A DNA stretch of 64,000 nt from Blasia pusilla (GCA_050084515.1 CM114274.1:17360001-17424000); one strand, 5' to 3'; shown: positions 47,361-59,671, counted from the first letter of the stretch. The notes: generated from the sequence alone by a model not told the origin. Program-made: numbers and translations.

Positions 47361-47779
47361 GTGTATGTGTATGTTATTCAACACCATGACCAATGTTGGG
47401 CTGTTGTACTGATTACCTAAAGAACAATTATGTAAGTTACACTGACTTTTTGCATAAGTTAATGTATATAAACTATTCATTTTCCTGAGTCCATTACAAT
47501 CAACAAAACATATCGAATAACATTGTCATTTCCATCTTCATCACAACCTTTAAACAACAGAGATAGAAAGAACTTGGTTAAACAAAGGTCCATTGAAACA
47601 CATACATTGAAGACCTCATAACAATGAATGATGATGTCCTATTTAAATACCCGCACATGAGTGAGTAACCTAAACTCAAACCATGGATATATTAAGAGCA
47701 CCATATATATATATCCACACTGAGAGCACCATGGATATACTGAGAGCATAGAGTAGGAGAATATGATGCTATTGGTAAG

Positions 47780-50250
47780 TTGGTATCACATAAATTGTTC
47801 AACACATTCAATAGCTTAGATTCATTACCTAAAGTTGCTATACCGGTAAATTTTTATTGGAGATTGAAAGCACAAAAGCAGAATGGGAACACAACTAAAC
47901 TCACCTTGTGTGATGATAGGGATGAAACCTCTAGTTACTACTTGGTCTCCTACACAAAATTCATAACACACTATTGTCATGCGCATACACATTGCTACAC
48001 AATATACATTGTTGGTCATATCCACACCACACAACATCGATTTTCCCTACACACAGGTAGATCCACACATGTACAAAAATCAACTCATACATATATATGG
48101 AGATCACACAACCACCACCCTAGTTGACTTTTGGATCCCCTTAATTAATATCACATCTCCCTAACATGACCTACTACCCTATACACATCTCAGACATATC
48201 CATCGTCATGTGGGAACTACATCAATAAGGGAGGTCAGACATGACATATGCCACCCTCGAGAACAACCATCACATACTAATATAGTGGCATCTTTCTCAT
48301 GTAAAAATAAAAAATAGTAAAAATGGCACACATTGGCCTAAAACTCCACTCCTCAATCTACATTGGCATATTAAGCCTTGTCCACCGTGTGCTCTCAGGA
48401 AATATAGATGCTTGCATCCTAGTTCTATCTCACACACAACAAGAGAGGTGCTCCTACGACCCAACATGAGAAAGATGGCTTGGGAAAGCCATCTTCCTCC
48501 CTTATATAGGGTTGGAAAGAGCCAAAAGGCTCTTCCCCTAAAAATAGTTATCCTCGTGGTAACGTGCCTACACAAGTTACCAGGGGCGAGTGACCTGCTC
48601 AACAAGTCACCCGGTTGTGAAAGACTTCAGCAGGAAAGTTGTCAGAAACGATGTTTCTGACAGAACGAACCTATCTTCAACCTCATTCGACACCTCGGGA
48701 CAAAGTTACACTCAAGATAATCCGCAGGCTCCTATGCCCTATCCACAATAGATCTCGACTATCGACTACTCAGATGTGACACTGTAGAGCAAGTGAACAG
48801 AACTATTTGCAAGGAACCCCTTGGTTGGGAACCCAACTCAAGTACAACTAAAGGATGGGGGAAATCTCTTTAAACCATTAGAGAAGCATGTTGGTAGCAT
48901 TTCAAAGAACTTGCTCCTTGTGTGATGAAGCATGTGGTCACTACTTGGTCTCCTTTACAAAGTTCATAAGACAACGAGCAAGAGTATATGCTACTATTGC
49001 TAATTTGGAACCCCTGTCATTGTTCAACAGATCGAGTAGTCTATATTCAATGCCTAAAGGTGTTGCACAAGTAATATTTTATTGGGGATCAAATGCATAA
49101 AAGCAAGATGGGAACACAACTAAAGTCTTTTGCCTTGTGTGATGATAGGGATGAAACCTCTAGTCACTGCTTAGTCTCTTAAAAAAATTCATAACATACT
49201 AGAGAGCAAGAAAAGTGGAAAAATATTTGCAAGGAACCCTTGGGTATAGAACCCAACTTAAATACAACTATAGGATGGGGGAAATCCCCTTCATTCATAA
49301 GAAGAACACAATGGGAATATTTCTAAACATTTGGTCCTTGAGTGATGAAACCTATAGTGACTACTTGGTATCCTATACAAAGTTCATAATATATAAATCA
49401 AGAGCATATGTTGCTATTGCTAAGCAGCTAACACCAAAATTCAAGAGCACATTCAGTAACCTAGATTCACTACCTAAAGTTCTTACACTAGTAAATGTTT
49501 CTTGAAGATCCAAGGCATAAGAGCACAAAAGGAAACACAACTAAATGAGTTTTCCTTGTGTGGATGATAGGGATGAAACCTTTGTTCACTACTTGGTCTA
49601 CTACACAAAATTTATAACACCCTCTAGAATGAGAGAATATGCTAGTATCATTGAGCTGGTTACAGCAAAAATGATCAACACTTTCTAAAGCTTGGATGCA
49701 CTGCCTAAAGCTGCTGCATTAGAAAGCAATAAGTATTTAGTGGGGATCCCAATTAGATATAGTGATGGGAACCTAAACTAAACTATGCCACATTTGGTGA
49801 TGATTCAAACGACACCTTCAGTCACTAGTTGGATTTCCTGCATAAAACTCATAAGATCAAGAGCATATGCTGATAAGAGTAAGCAGGATGGCAACACAAG
49901 TAAAATCATTTGCCGTGTGTGGATGATGGGTATGAAACCTCTGGTCACATGTTGGGCTTGTGCACATAACTTATAACATACTTCAAAGTGAGAGAATTTG
50001 CTAGTTTTACTGAGCTAGTAATGCCAGAATGGATCAACACTTTTTTAAGCTTGGATGCACAACCCAAAGATGTTGCCCTAGTAAGAAATGTTTAGTGGGG
50101 ATCCCAATCAAGTATAGTGACATGAAATCGATCCAAACGGTGGCACCTATTGTGATGATTCACATGATATATTTAGTCACTACTTGGCTTACTACACAAA
50201 ACTCATAACACAAAAAGCAAGAGCATATGTTAATACTAATTAGTACCCAA
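47780..50250 (+). repeat. Tandem array of LINE-tail units (about eight)
   Basis: A degenerate unit of about 200-240 bp is repeated head to tail on the plus strand. Its knuckle-region landmark (TGTGATGATAGGGATGAAAC, then CACTACTTGGTCTCCTACAC and AAAATTCATAAC) recurs near 47,908, 48,919, 49,137, 49,338, 49,556, 49,795, 49,916 and 50,152. Each translated unit shows, in order, C-x-D-x-DETSSxYLVSYTKFI, [20 protein letters not shown] and a closing YWG-K-DGN-T segment that leads straight into the next unit. The first gap (about 1 kb) contains other sequence including the hairpin cluster. Every unit has stops or frameshifts. Confidence 0.8.
48472..48662 (+). repeat. Cluster of five consecutive stem-loops behind a TATA-like box
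   Basis: Within 191 bases: (1) AAGATGGCTT/AAGCCATCTT, 48,472-48,495, loop GGGA; (2) AAGAGCC/GGCTCTT, 48,517-48,534, loop AAAA; (3) TGGTAAC/GTTACCA, 48,557-48,582; (4) TGACCTG/CAAGTCA with one mismatch, 48,591-48,609; (5) TGTCAGAAAC/GTTTCTGACA, 48,640-48,662, loop GAT. A CTTATATAGGG word lies at about 48,501. No coding frame runs through it. It looks like the transcribed leader of a transposable element or LTR, but no partner was found in the window. Confidence 0.8.
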
Positions 50251-51954
50251 TAAGCATTGAGTGTCTAAAAAATGATATCTCTATGACTGGCGAAAGGAAT
50301 CAAGCAGGTGGCTATCACAAAATATTAACATGGGTGTGACTGTACATGCTTGACCTCTCGACATAATTGAGAGTAGGGACGTTGAGAGATAGACCAACTC
50401 CAAGCTTAGAACCTTGATTTCAAGCTTGATTAGCAATATTGCGCCATTGCTAAAATCTATCAAGGATTGAAAAAATGAGTTTTGATGGAGAGATTTAGGA
50501 TAAAATGATAGAGGAGAAATTCATCATTTCCTTCAGATTGCTGTAACTAGGAATAAAGAGGAAAGATAGATAACATAATCTCAAAGTATGTGTGTAAAGA
50601 ATGATTGAGTGATTTTTTAGACATGTGATTGCTAACCTACAGACACAGCAGTAGAGTGAGAAAAGAAGCTCTCTACAAAATTATAGCATAAATGAATAAG
50701 AAAGAAGTTTCATAAAAAATATGTTATACAAGTGCACGAGGTAGTGTGATCTATGGGCCATGGTTTGTACCGGGTCTGATATTTCTTTTGCAGTGAGATG
50801 ATTTATAAATATATGGTTGAACCAGGTCCACCCCATTGGATAGCTTGGTAGCTCTCCCAACTGTGTCAATTAGAAATACTTGAACACACAACATGCAAGA
50901 CCTACTAATCTCTTGTGGTACTTTCTTCACTTCTTCAATCTACACCACAATCAATGGAAGTTCTATGCATAGATACTACTCACTAAGTGCTTAATTTTTT
51001 TCCATCCCAATTCAAAGAGTTTGACACTCCACATTTGTCCCATACTCATTGTTTCTCCTTAAATGCTCATGCTTGCAGAGATTCCCTCAACCCTACATCT
51101 ATAATCTCAGTCTCTCAGATTACTATTATGTTGATTTCTCTCCAATTGTTCAAAGGGTGTTCCTCACCTGATCTAGTTGTGGTTGCGGTAGCATAAAAAT
51201 ATCGTCCTAGGTTGTCTCAACCTCTTGTCTTGCCATTTGGGTATAATACAAGTGAAATTTCGTACGACTACAATTTTCATGAGATTACTTGTGGTCGCCA
51301 TTTTCGCGGGCACCTAATTTGAGAAATATAGCTATAGTGCAGGAGAAACAACCAAAAATCTTATGGGAATCCTTCCATTCACTATCGCCAATATGAATTT
51401 GGAGCAAACGGTTGAGTGTTGGAAGAAAAGGCTTCGATCAAAATCAAAGAAAATGAGATTCCGCCCTCCCCTCCTAAATGTATTGCACACTCCAAACACC
51501 TGAGGAGATAGCAACCAATGCTCCAAGCAATCAATCTAACCCTCTCGCTACGTGATTGCAAATCTATTGTTACGATGTGCATCTCGGACTTCAAAGGCAA
51601 TTTCCTCTCAATCTCCGCCTCACTCCCGTGCTCCCATCGTTTGAACATTCACACCCTACCTAGCCTCGATGTTCTCTCCAAGAACGCGGGGTCAATTTTT
51701 TACATCCAAGACTATTGGAACTCTCGCAAGCAAATAAAAAACCCTACTTGGATTTAAATATTATGAGTGCTTTTAATATCTTTGACTTGCTTGTTTGAAC
51801 ACAATCCAAAGTGTTATGCCAAACTCAAGTCTTCAGAGTTGAGCTCAACATGTCTTGGGTTCGAATATGCCCTTTTACCCTCTTATGATATTGAAGCGTG
51901 CCATGTAAGCATTGGAAGGGCTTGCCAACTCATCATTAGAAAAAACATTCCATG
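50251..51954. other. Right-arm filler of the CACTA element
   Basis: No recognised gene. The block 51,380-51,760 has a sharper, higher-GC composition than its surroundings and an 88-codon minus-strand frame (51,648-51,382) overlapped by a 79-codon plus-strand frame. It could be a captured host fragment, but I do not recognise either product. Confidence 0.35.
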
Positions 51955-52351
51955 ACTTCTATAGTCATCTAGGTATTTTAATGATGGTGAGTCATCATTG
52001 GAAGTGCTAGGTTGGCACTTGAAATGCCAAGTCACCGTTGACGTTGCCAAGAATGACTCAACTAGTTGGTAGTCATGGATGATATAACTACTAAGAAAGT
52101 TAGATATGACTCCCATAATAAATTTGTTGAAGTGAAATGAAATGATATTATTTATTAGTTTTGGTTTTTAATGACAAATCTTTTTTATTATTAAGACGGT
52201 AATCCAATCATCTTTGTATGATTCTCAGTTGGACTAATATGATTCATTTGTAACTAAAAATTCCATATTTCCGTTTGAGTCATTTATTTAGTCATTTACC
52301 ACACTTAGTCATTCTATTACTAGTCATATAGACCATTTTTTTCTTCTAGTG
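51955..52351. repeat. Right subterminal repeats and terminal inverted repeat of the CACTA element
   Basis: AGTCAT/ATGACT words are dense from 51,958 to 52,328, matching the left subterminal region. The terminus is TTCTTCTAGTG at 52,341-52,351, i.e. CACTAGAAGAA inward on the minus strand, followed by TAG. Confidence 0.75.
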
Positions 52352-52418
52352 TAGTGGGTATTACATTGAGATAACGTATATACTTTTGCTTTAGCAGGGA
52401 GGTTATGCATGTAGCTAG

Positions 52419-52446
52419 GTGTGGAGAGGTCATGACCTCTCCACAC
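52419..52446. repeat. Perfect 28 bp palindrome without a loop
   Basis: The half GTGTGGAGAGGTCA (52,419-52,432) is followed at once by its exact reverse complement TGACCTCTCCACAC (52,433-52,446). It lies 67 bases outside the right CACTA terminus. Confidence 0.95.
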
Positions 52447-53959
52447 ATGATCAAGAGTGAAATTATGGTCTCCCCTTGTGACATTTGCTCATAGATCATC
52501 TTCTTTGAGCCTTAAAGGTCTTGACAAGGATACTTTCAAAATTAGCTAAGTCTATGGCATCCCTACTAATGGATATATGGGAAAAAATACCAATATTGAG
52601 AGGAAGAGGAGATACCTTGGTGTGACACACCAAAATCAGAACCTAGATTATCTTGTTACAAGATTAGTAAGGGTGGAAGCATGTTGGGATTGACGGTCGT
52701 CAACACGAGTATACACCTTGAGACTAATCTGAGGTAAGAAAGGGGTGTAGCCACATGTGGAGATAGCGGCAAGATAAGAAAGGTAAGACCTTTGAGCCAA
52801 TTCCCATGTAAAGGGAAAGTACCCAAGAAGGATGAGACTAATCACGAAACACAAAGGATATCAAGATAACCACTAGACGCTTGAGGGCGGGAGTCGATAT
52901 AGGTGCTAGCCATGATACATAAAAAACAAGGGTCCAAGATCTAAGTTATGTTTGGGGAGTTGGGAGTTGAAAAATCTGAAAGAAGACTCCCCAAAGCTAC
53001 TTTGGGCAATAACTAGTTAAACTCAGGTTCATGGATCACAAACCACGTTTGAGATGTTAGCGAAAATAAAGGGCTCATGATGGACGTTGGGATTATCTCA
53101 TAGAACCCTTAAGGTTTAATAAGAGAGATCCCCTAATTCACTACTTGCTTATATCCATGATCAAACAAGGGATTAACCGTGATGCGTGTTTGGCCATGTT
53201 TCAAGTTTAAGCTAATGAAACATTCCGAACTCACCTTGAGGAAACAAACAACATGCTCCACTTTAGGAAAATAGTGGGGAGATTGGTCAAGGCTTGGAAA
53301 AGAGGTTTTCTAGGGAGACAATCTGTACCTTGGGAGACTCAAAATCAAATAGCATTTGACGACTATTTTACTATATTCAGAACTCGTAACCGATTGAGTC
53401 TTTGAGACTCGACTTAAGACTTCCACTTTAATCTTAAGGTCAGGAGTGCTATGCAGTGAAGAAAGATATTAGGGGTATATCTCTATGATGGATATCCCCC
53501 AAAGAGGGAGGGTTTGAATGTGCTCATATTTTTACTCTTGAGCATGTTAAGCATAGGTGAGGGCATTGTGCTTCCGACATGTATCACTCTTTGATACTCT
53601 CATGCTGATGGTGGGTTTGGCTTAATTTCTTCTTTCGTATAATTAGAGAGCAATGTGTTTCCTATATAGTTTTTATTACGTGGCCTCTTTTTGTGATAGT
53701 GCACATATTGATATGATGTGTTATGTGATATATTAGTACGCATTTGTGTGTGTGTTAATATATGTCGTGGAGCAATATGTTTGCGTATGATAATTACCAT
53801 GGGATTTTCATTACAAGAAAGAATATTTGCTCATCGTTCCCGAATAGTTTGACCATGGATCAGAATATCTCAATAGGTGAAGGATGGCACGTCGAGGTGA
53901 TGGAAGACAATAATATGCATGTTGCTTCTATTTTAGGGTCCCAATTGGGGTTATAGGGG
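52447..53959. other. Unassigned intergenic stretch
   Basis: No gene is recognised. The sequence is moderately AT-rich with stops in all frames; parts near 53,780-53,950 read like decayed LTR flank but without a clear match in the window. Confidence 0.4.
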
Positions 53960-54217
53960 GAACTTACTATTTTCTATGGCACTATCTATCTTTGGTAAAC
54001 CTTCTTGTAAGAGCTGACGAAGTTAAGGTATCTCTGGCCTTGTAAGTAACATAGAGCCATATATTGTGAGAGTGGATTTGGTTTGATATAGGATAGAGCT
54101 TTAGAATGTAAGAATGTTAATGTGTACTAGATTTATCATAGATGTTTGTATATGTGTTTGGTTTGAGGTTATTTGATGATGACAATAGTATATATTGTGT
54201 AGCGACATGTATGAGCA
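53960..54217 (+). repeat. LTR fragment of the PHD-gypsy family
   Basis: The block from GGAACTTACTATTTTCTA (about 53,960) through GAGAGTGGATTTGGTTTGA (54,070) to TATATTGTGTAGCGACATG and ATGAGCA (54,217) follows the order of the 36,715-37,354 LTR, with the central part shortened. It ends at the same place as that LTR (TATGCGCA/TATGAGCA). It could be a solo LTR remnant. Confidence 0.6.
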
Positions 54218-57200
54218 TGATACCTGAAACAATAAATACAAAGGATTCCTGTTGTGAAACTACTATAAAATCATAGTAAATATATGTTGGGAATGTAAAG
54301 GAGACACAATTCCTAAGGGAGACCTTATTTCAAGATCTCCCGCTCCCTTTTTCAACTTTTGTGGCTTGGCCGTATAAGCGCTACTGGAAATTGTTTGTGG
54401 TAAAAAATTCATATAGGTATATTAACAGATTATCCTTTATTAACTACTATTGTTGGTATATAGGTAAAAGATGTTAGATTTTTTTTTCAAAATGGGAAAA
54501 TAAGATGGAAAATTTTGATAAAAAGAAACAAATATTAATTTTTGGGAAGAGAAACTACTCCAACCTTTTCTACAATGATAGGAAATGTTAGTGAAAAAAT
54601 AGATAGGAATTTAGGGATAATGAAGGGTTTTGGCGATGGAAACATGATAGGAAATTGAAGCTTTTAATGGTTGCACATCAAAATTGGAGTTTAATCATCC
54701 ATAATATGTGAAGCTAAATAAGATGTAAGTCATAAGGCTCAAAAATAAAATTTAAGAACAAAATTAATTAGCAAAAATAAATTGTTGTTGCATCTTGAAA
54801 AGTTGGAATGGCAACTCAATTCACTATCTTCCACTCTTGCTTAGGGTTTAACAATAAATATTCTCAAGGAATTTTTTGAATCGTAACCAACAATTTAACA
54901 AATAAAATTAAGTTTCATGTTAAAATATCATATCATCATGATGTTATCATTGGCATTAGTATTTAATTAATATGTCGAACTCCCTAGTTTTGAAAATTAT
55001 ATAAAAGATTCACATGTGCATTTTAAAAATTATTAGTTCAACAAAACATATTTAAATTTGAAAATGCTTTCAAGTTGAATTTTCCATGTTGAAGAGTTCT
55101 TATGCAAATATAAAAATGCGAGTTTTTTCAAATTAGATATCCATTGTTGTAAGTGTGAAAATTTTCCAGATCATATTTTCATCTTTGGAAACTCCTTTCA
55201 AAAATAACCAAGAGGAGGTTTTTCAGATCCGATCACCACCCTATAATATTTTAGATAATTTTTTTATCAAACGGAATGATTCCCTCATTAAGATCTTTCC
55301 ATTGAGAACAACTTATAAATTTTATATTATTTTGGGAGGTTAATTTCCTGAATTGCAAGAAAAAATAGATGTAAGGAATTGTTACCTTAATTTTTTTAAT
55401 AATTTTGTGTTTAGAAACATGTCTATTATCAATGTTGGTTAGGACCTGTGAGGGACCGTGTCATGCATGTATGTACACGCCCAATCATGTAATTATGCAT
55501 ACATATTTGTATGGCTTATAAGTTCTTGTACTAAAAAAAACACGTGTCTTTTTTAGAAAAAGAAAATTCCATTTAAGAAACACTCATAATCTATGCTATT
55601 ATGGGAGAGTGCATTTTCGCTATGCAAACAAGGCTCATAACAACACGTGGCATTTTCAGAAAATAGAAGTAGGGGTTATTTCAATACGACGGAGTCTCTC
55701 CCAACCGTTGGATGTTACATCTTACGCTTCCATGAAATTTTCCGCAGTCGTAGTAACGAACAATTTTTCTCCATTTTCACATTTCAATCTTTAGAGACTG
55801 TTACAATCTTACGATTGGGGAGATCTGAATCTATCGATGAAGTCAAGGGCCCATTCTTAAGGTTTAAATCTTGCGTGTTTATTGATTCCATCCAAATTTC
55901 AAATGTCGTTGTGCACACTTGGATGCCTTCCTTAGGTAAGAAAACTTCTACACATGCATTTAAACTGTACAGAAACAATATTGTAGGAAGCTTCTAAGAT
56001 TTATTGATGTGCATAGAGAGAAATTACAATTGTATACGCTTATGCCGGGGAGATGAATGGGCCAAAGCTACTCAAATTTATTGATGTGCATTGAGTAGGT
56101 TGTTACAAATGTATGTGCACTCCGAGCTCTACGAAGACATTTCGCGTTTGGCATTCTGCATTCCATGTAATTGACAAAGAACAAAAAGAGCTTCTATTTG
56201 ACTTCAAGGTCTACATCAGACTCAACATCTACAACCTCCTTTGAATTCAATAAGTTCAGCAACTAAAATCTCCAAAGACTATGTTTAGAGTTACCATTTT
56301 AATTGCTCCTCCAGGTCCCACTAGCTTAAGCTTTGACTTTGGCGCTCCTCAATTACTCCCGTCCCTTGCTCATTGTACTCCACATGCAATCATTCTTGAC
56401 AACAGAGAAAAAAGAACTACCACAAAAGGTAACAACCAGAATCACGACAAAGAAGTCCACGCAAGGCAAAGGCAAGAGTGCATCCAAGATGACATCATTG
56501 AAAAAACAGTACGGTGTCAAGTCATCTGATCTCCAACCACTAGAGAGTTCCAAGTGGCCTCCTATTTCTCAAGAGTATTGTATGCATTTAAGTAAGTGGA
56601 AGAAGTTGCACTTCCATATTAGTCTAGCTTGGGGGAGAGAGACCAACACCTAAGCATGCTCCATGCTTTGAAGATGTGATAAAAGATTCCATACCCGATA
56701 GAGGATTTATTGCATCATGAGACAAGGGATATGTTCCGAATCCCGTTGAAGGCTTGAAAGAAGACATTCTATTAGAGGTCCAAGGCACTCCACCATATTA
56801 GGTAAGGAGTCCTAGAGACAAAAAAGAATACACCATCGAGGGTGAATCTACAAAGAACGTCAAAGAACCCCACATCCCAACATGCATGAGCGATACTTGC
56901 CATCTCAAAGTAGACGCCTTGTCGATCTTGTGCCTACTACACCCATCATAGATCCATATGCGACAAAGAAGCCACCTCATAAAGGAAAAAAGGGGGAAGG
57001 TGTGGTAGTAAATATCGATATCCATATTGTCCTTTGATTGTGGTTGTTGGGAAGAGTCGAGTAAGCAGATGAGTAGTAGCACAACTATTGGGCAGTCACG
57101 TAATTCTTATTTGAAGAATTACATGAATGGAAGCTTCTTAGGGTTGAAAGTTTGATGATGACATGTGTGTATATTAACCCTCTCCCTGTGTTATAGTACT

Positions 57201-58186
57201 CAATTCGAGTACTGTAGACTACCCTCCACTACTTTTGTGGCTTTGACAAATTAGCCATAAACCAAGCCCGTTGCAAAATCCCCTATCCCATCAAGGTCTA
57301 TAGACATATATGCACTTCAAAATTAACCTAGTACCCCTAGCTCCCAAGGAGGCACCTCCACTTGTCTCAACGATCAACAAGACAAGTCTCGTGCACCCGT
57401 GGATGTGCAGATATAAAGGTGTAGATCTAAGCTCCACAACAAAATAAATAATTATGAAACCTCTGCAGATCATGCAGATGTGCATTGGAGCCAAAACTCT
57501 TGCACCTAAAGACGTGGCACAAAAGGGACAACCTGTAGACAATGCAAATGTGAGAATTTGTGAGTAGGCGTAAGATATATGCGTGGAGATCAACCTAAAT
57601 GCTTTGTGTGCAACCGGTTACAATAGCTTCAAGCAATAAAAAATGGATGCAACATCCGAGCAGGGCGCACAGCAAAGCCATGCTATAGTAGCATTGAGAA
57701 ATCAAAATGAGACCCGTGCGTGCATGCATCATCATAGAGCAAAGCCATGCGGGCAAGCCACAACACGGAGACAACAACATGGAGGGGATCGGAGCCGGCC
57801 GCGGAGCAATTACAACTGTGCAAACGCACAGGGAAGGTCGTAGGGCCATGAAGTAGGCGCGCAGGGAAGGCTATAGTGTGCTCGAGGTAGATGCGTGCTC
57901 GGAAGGGAAGACTTGGAATTAGGGCTATTCCACATGTATGAGCACTCAATCCCAAGTGTAGTCGAATGCGGTTAGTTCCTCGCAAGTGCTCCAAGAAATC
58001 TGTGCCAAGACTAAGCAGAGATAAGATGCAACCGAGTGCCAAGTAGTAGCAGATTGACGTGACGAGCAAAGACCAACAAAGAGTGAGCTGCAAGAAAGAC
58101 ATTGCAGAGTGTGGTCAAATGGGATAGGGGAGAAATGGGAAGAGGGCCAGAGGAGGTGGCTCTTGTTTAGGGTCTTTAGATCAGAC
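54218..58186. other. AT-rich then mixed intergenic stretch
   Basis: From 54,218 to about 55,560 the sequence is very AT-rich with no coding signal. Between 55,600 and 57,100 there are several short frames (for example 55,647-55,997 plus) that I do not recognise. The block 57,600-58,180 is GC-richer, with overlapping frames on both strands that look like composition artefacts. Confidence 0.4.
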
Positions 58187-58410
58187 ATCTAACGGCCCAC
58201 ACAACCCAGACCGTTATATATGATATGAGCTGTACGATCTTAAGAAGTGGTGATAGCTCATACGCCATCTGATCCACAATCTAACGGCCCTCTACATCAA
58301 GACCGTTAGCTAGATCTGCCCCTTTCGGATGTGGCAAAAACTCACCTTTTAGCCATCCAATTTACGTCTAACGGTCGACTTCGCTCGCGCTGTTAGATTT
58401 GTGTATTTTT
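58187..58410. repeat. Cluster of TCTAACGGCC / GACCGTTAG motifs
   Basis: ATCTAACGGCCC occurs at 58,187 and 58,279, each followed 22 bases later by GACCGTTA (58,208 and 58,301) in inverted orientation, and a further TCTAACGGTC lies at about 58,377 with GTTAGAT shortly after. The first two pairs form small inverted repeats around short spacers. Confidence 0.8.
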
Positions 58411-58728
58411 CCTGGGTTGCACGATCTCTACAGGGAACAATGGCGGCGGGTAGGTTTGGGAGGTGTTGTTAGATTTGGGATATCGAATCTAGCCGTTTTG
58501 TATTTTGGTTTTTGAAATAAAATATTTTCTCTATTTTTTACTTAAGAAATAAATAAATAAAAGTTGTTAAACTAGATTAAAAAATTCCCCTCTACTTCTA
58601 ATTTCCCTTTCTCCTTCATTACTAAAAAATCACTTAAAACTTGTAAGTACTAAATTTGTTTAAAGAGGTCATCTCTTTGGTCTAATGCAAAGGTCATGAA
58701 GTTGACAACAAATATATGAGTTCAGAGG

Positions 58729-59671
58729 TTGGAATGTTGTTTGCGTAGTGAACAACAAGCTTTTGCTGATTGGTTATTCGAAGTGGGAGAGGGTCGTGTA
58801 CCTTTGCACCCTCATATGGTAGAAGACTTTATACGATTACCACATGAAATTGTCACTAAAAGTAATAAGATATGTGATCTTATTGATTTGATTTATGAAA
58901 TTTTTTCTAGCCAATTCCATGACATTGATTTATTGAGAGATACGGCAATTTTGACTTTGAAAAATGAAGATGTTGACGATATTAATATGGACGTTATGTC
59001 TCGGTTTCCTAGAGAGGTAATCCTTTGAACATGTATATATATTTGTACTTTGTTTTTGGGAAGTTTGCATAGTATATAGTAGTTCTCACCAATTACAAAT
59101 TATGTAATCGTGCATGAGCATATTTACCTCAACGTCAACTCCATTCCGAATGAGGGGATGAGTCATATCTATCCAATTGAATTTGAACACATGTTTGCTT
59201 TTTGGACTTCCTCCTCATCGTTTGTGTTTGAAGATTGGTGCACTAATCATGCTTTTATGAAACATGAATGGATCTCATGGACAAGCAAATGAAACAAGAT
59301 TGGCGATTCGTGGATTTATGCAATATTGCATAGATACTGAAATTATCACAGGGAAGAATATTGGAGATGGTATCTTTATTCCACGTATACCATTGATTCT
59401 ATCGGATTCTGGGTTGCCATTTGATTTACGAAGGTTTCAATTCCCTATCCGACTGGCTTTTGCTATGAGCATTAATAAGTCTCAAGGTCAAACATTGCAA
59501 AAGGTTGGCATTTTCTTGCTTACTCATGTATTTTCTAATGCTCAATTTTATGAAGTATTATCTAGAGTAGGGAAGAGAAGTTCCATCCACGGTACCATTG
59601 GAAGCGATGAACATTTAAACAAGGAAGGTGACTACACACGAGATGTAGTGTATAAAGAGATACTCGGATGA
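58729..59671 (+). pseudogene. Helitron Rep-helicase fragment (PIF1-like helicase C-terminal part)
   Basis: Three plus-strand segments in order match the helicase C-terminal half of plant Helitrons. 58,729-59,028: SEQQAFADWLFEVGEGRVP..., IRLPHEI, LLRDTAILTLKNEDVDDIN. 59,110-59,292: a NSIPNEGMSHIYPIEF block, as in the Y-P-x-EFLN segment. 59,264-59,671: CIDTEIITGKNIGDGIFIPR, FPIRLAFAMSINKSQGQTLQ (helicase motif V/VI region) and NAQFYEVLSRVGKR. A frameshift at about 59,270 separates the last two segments, and a stop with AT-rich bases separates the first two. The Walker A/B part and the Rep HUH nuclease are absent. No Helitron 3' hairpin with CTRR was identified. Confidence 0.85.

Larger units (their letters stand above)
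37490..52351 (-). mobile_element. Large CACTA (En/Spm) DNA transposon
   Basis: The right end is a clear CACTA terminus: the minus strand reads CACTAGAAGAAAAAAATGG from 52,351, and it is followed outside by TAG, a suitable 3 bp target site. Subterminal regions on both sides are dense in short ATGACT/AGTCAT motifs (37,495-37,985 and 51,955-52,330), as in CACTA elements. Both expected genes lie on the minus strand: a TNP2-type transposase (46,515-42,821) and a TnpA/transposase_24-type gene (41,930-38,420). The left end is degenerate; TACTATAATGACT at about 37,490 is the best candidate and no matching TSD was found. The interval from 46.7 to 52.3 kb has no transposon gene but holds repeated LINE-tail units. 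Coding parts contain many stops, so it is not autonomous. Confidence 0.75.

Noticed and set aside
47780-50250. CRISPR-like array because of regular spacing
   Set aside because: Units are 200-240 bp, degenerate and translate to a LINE tail; there are no short identical repeats with unique spacers, and this is plant nuclear DNA.
57595-58102. Overlapping 80-139 codon frames on the minus strand
   Set aside because: Several frames are open at once on both strands in GC-richer sequence, with no recognised product.
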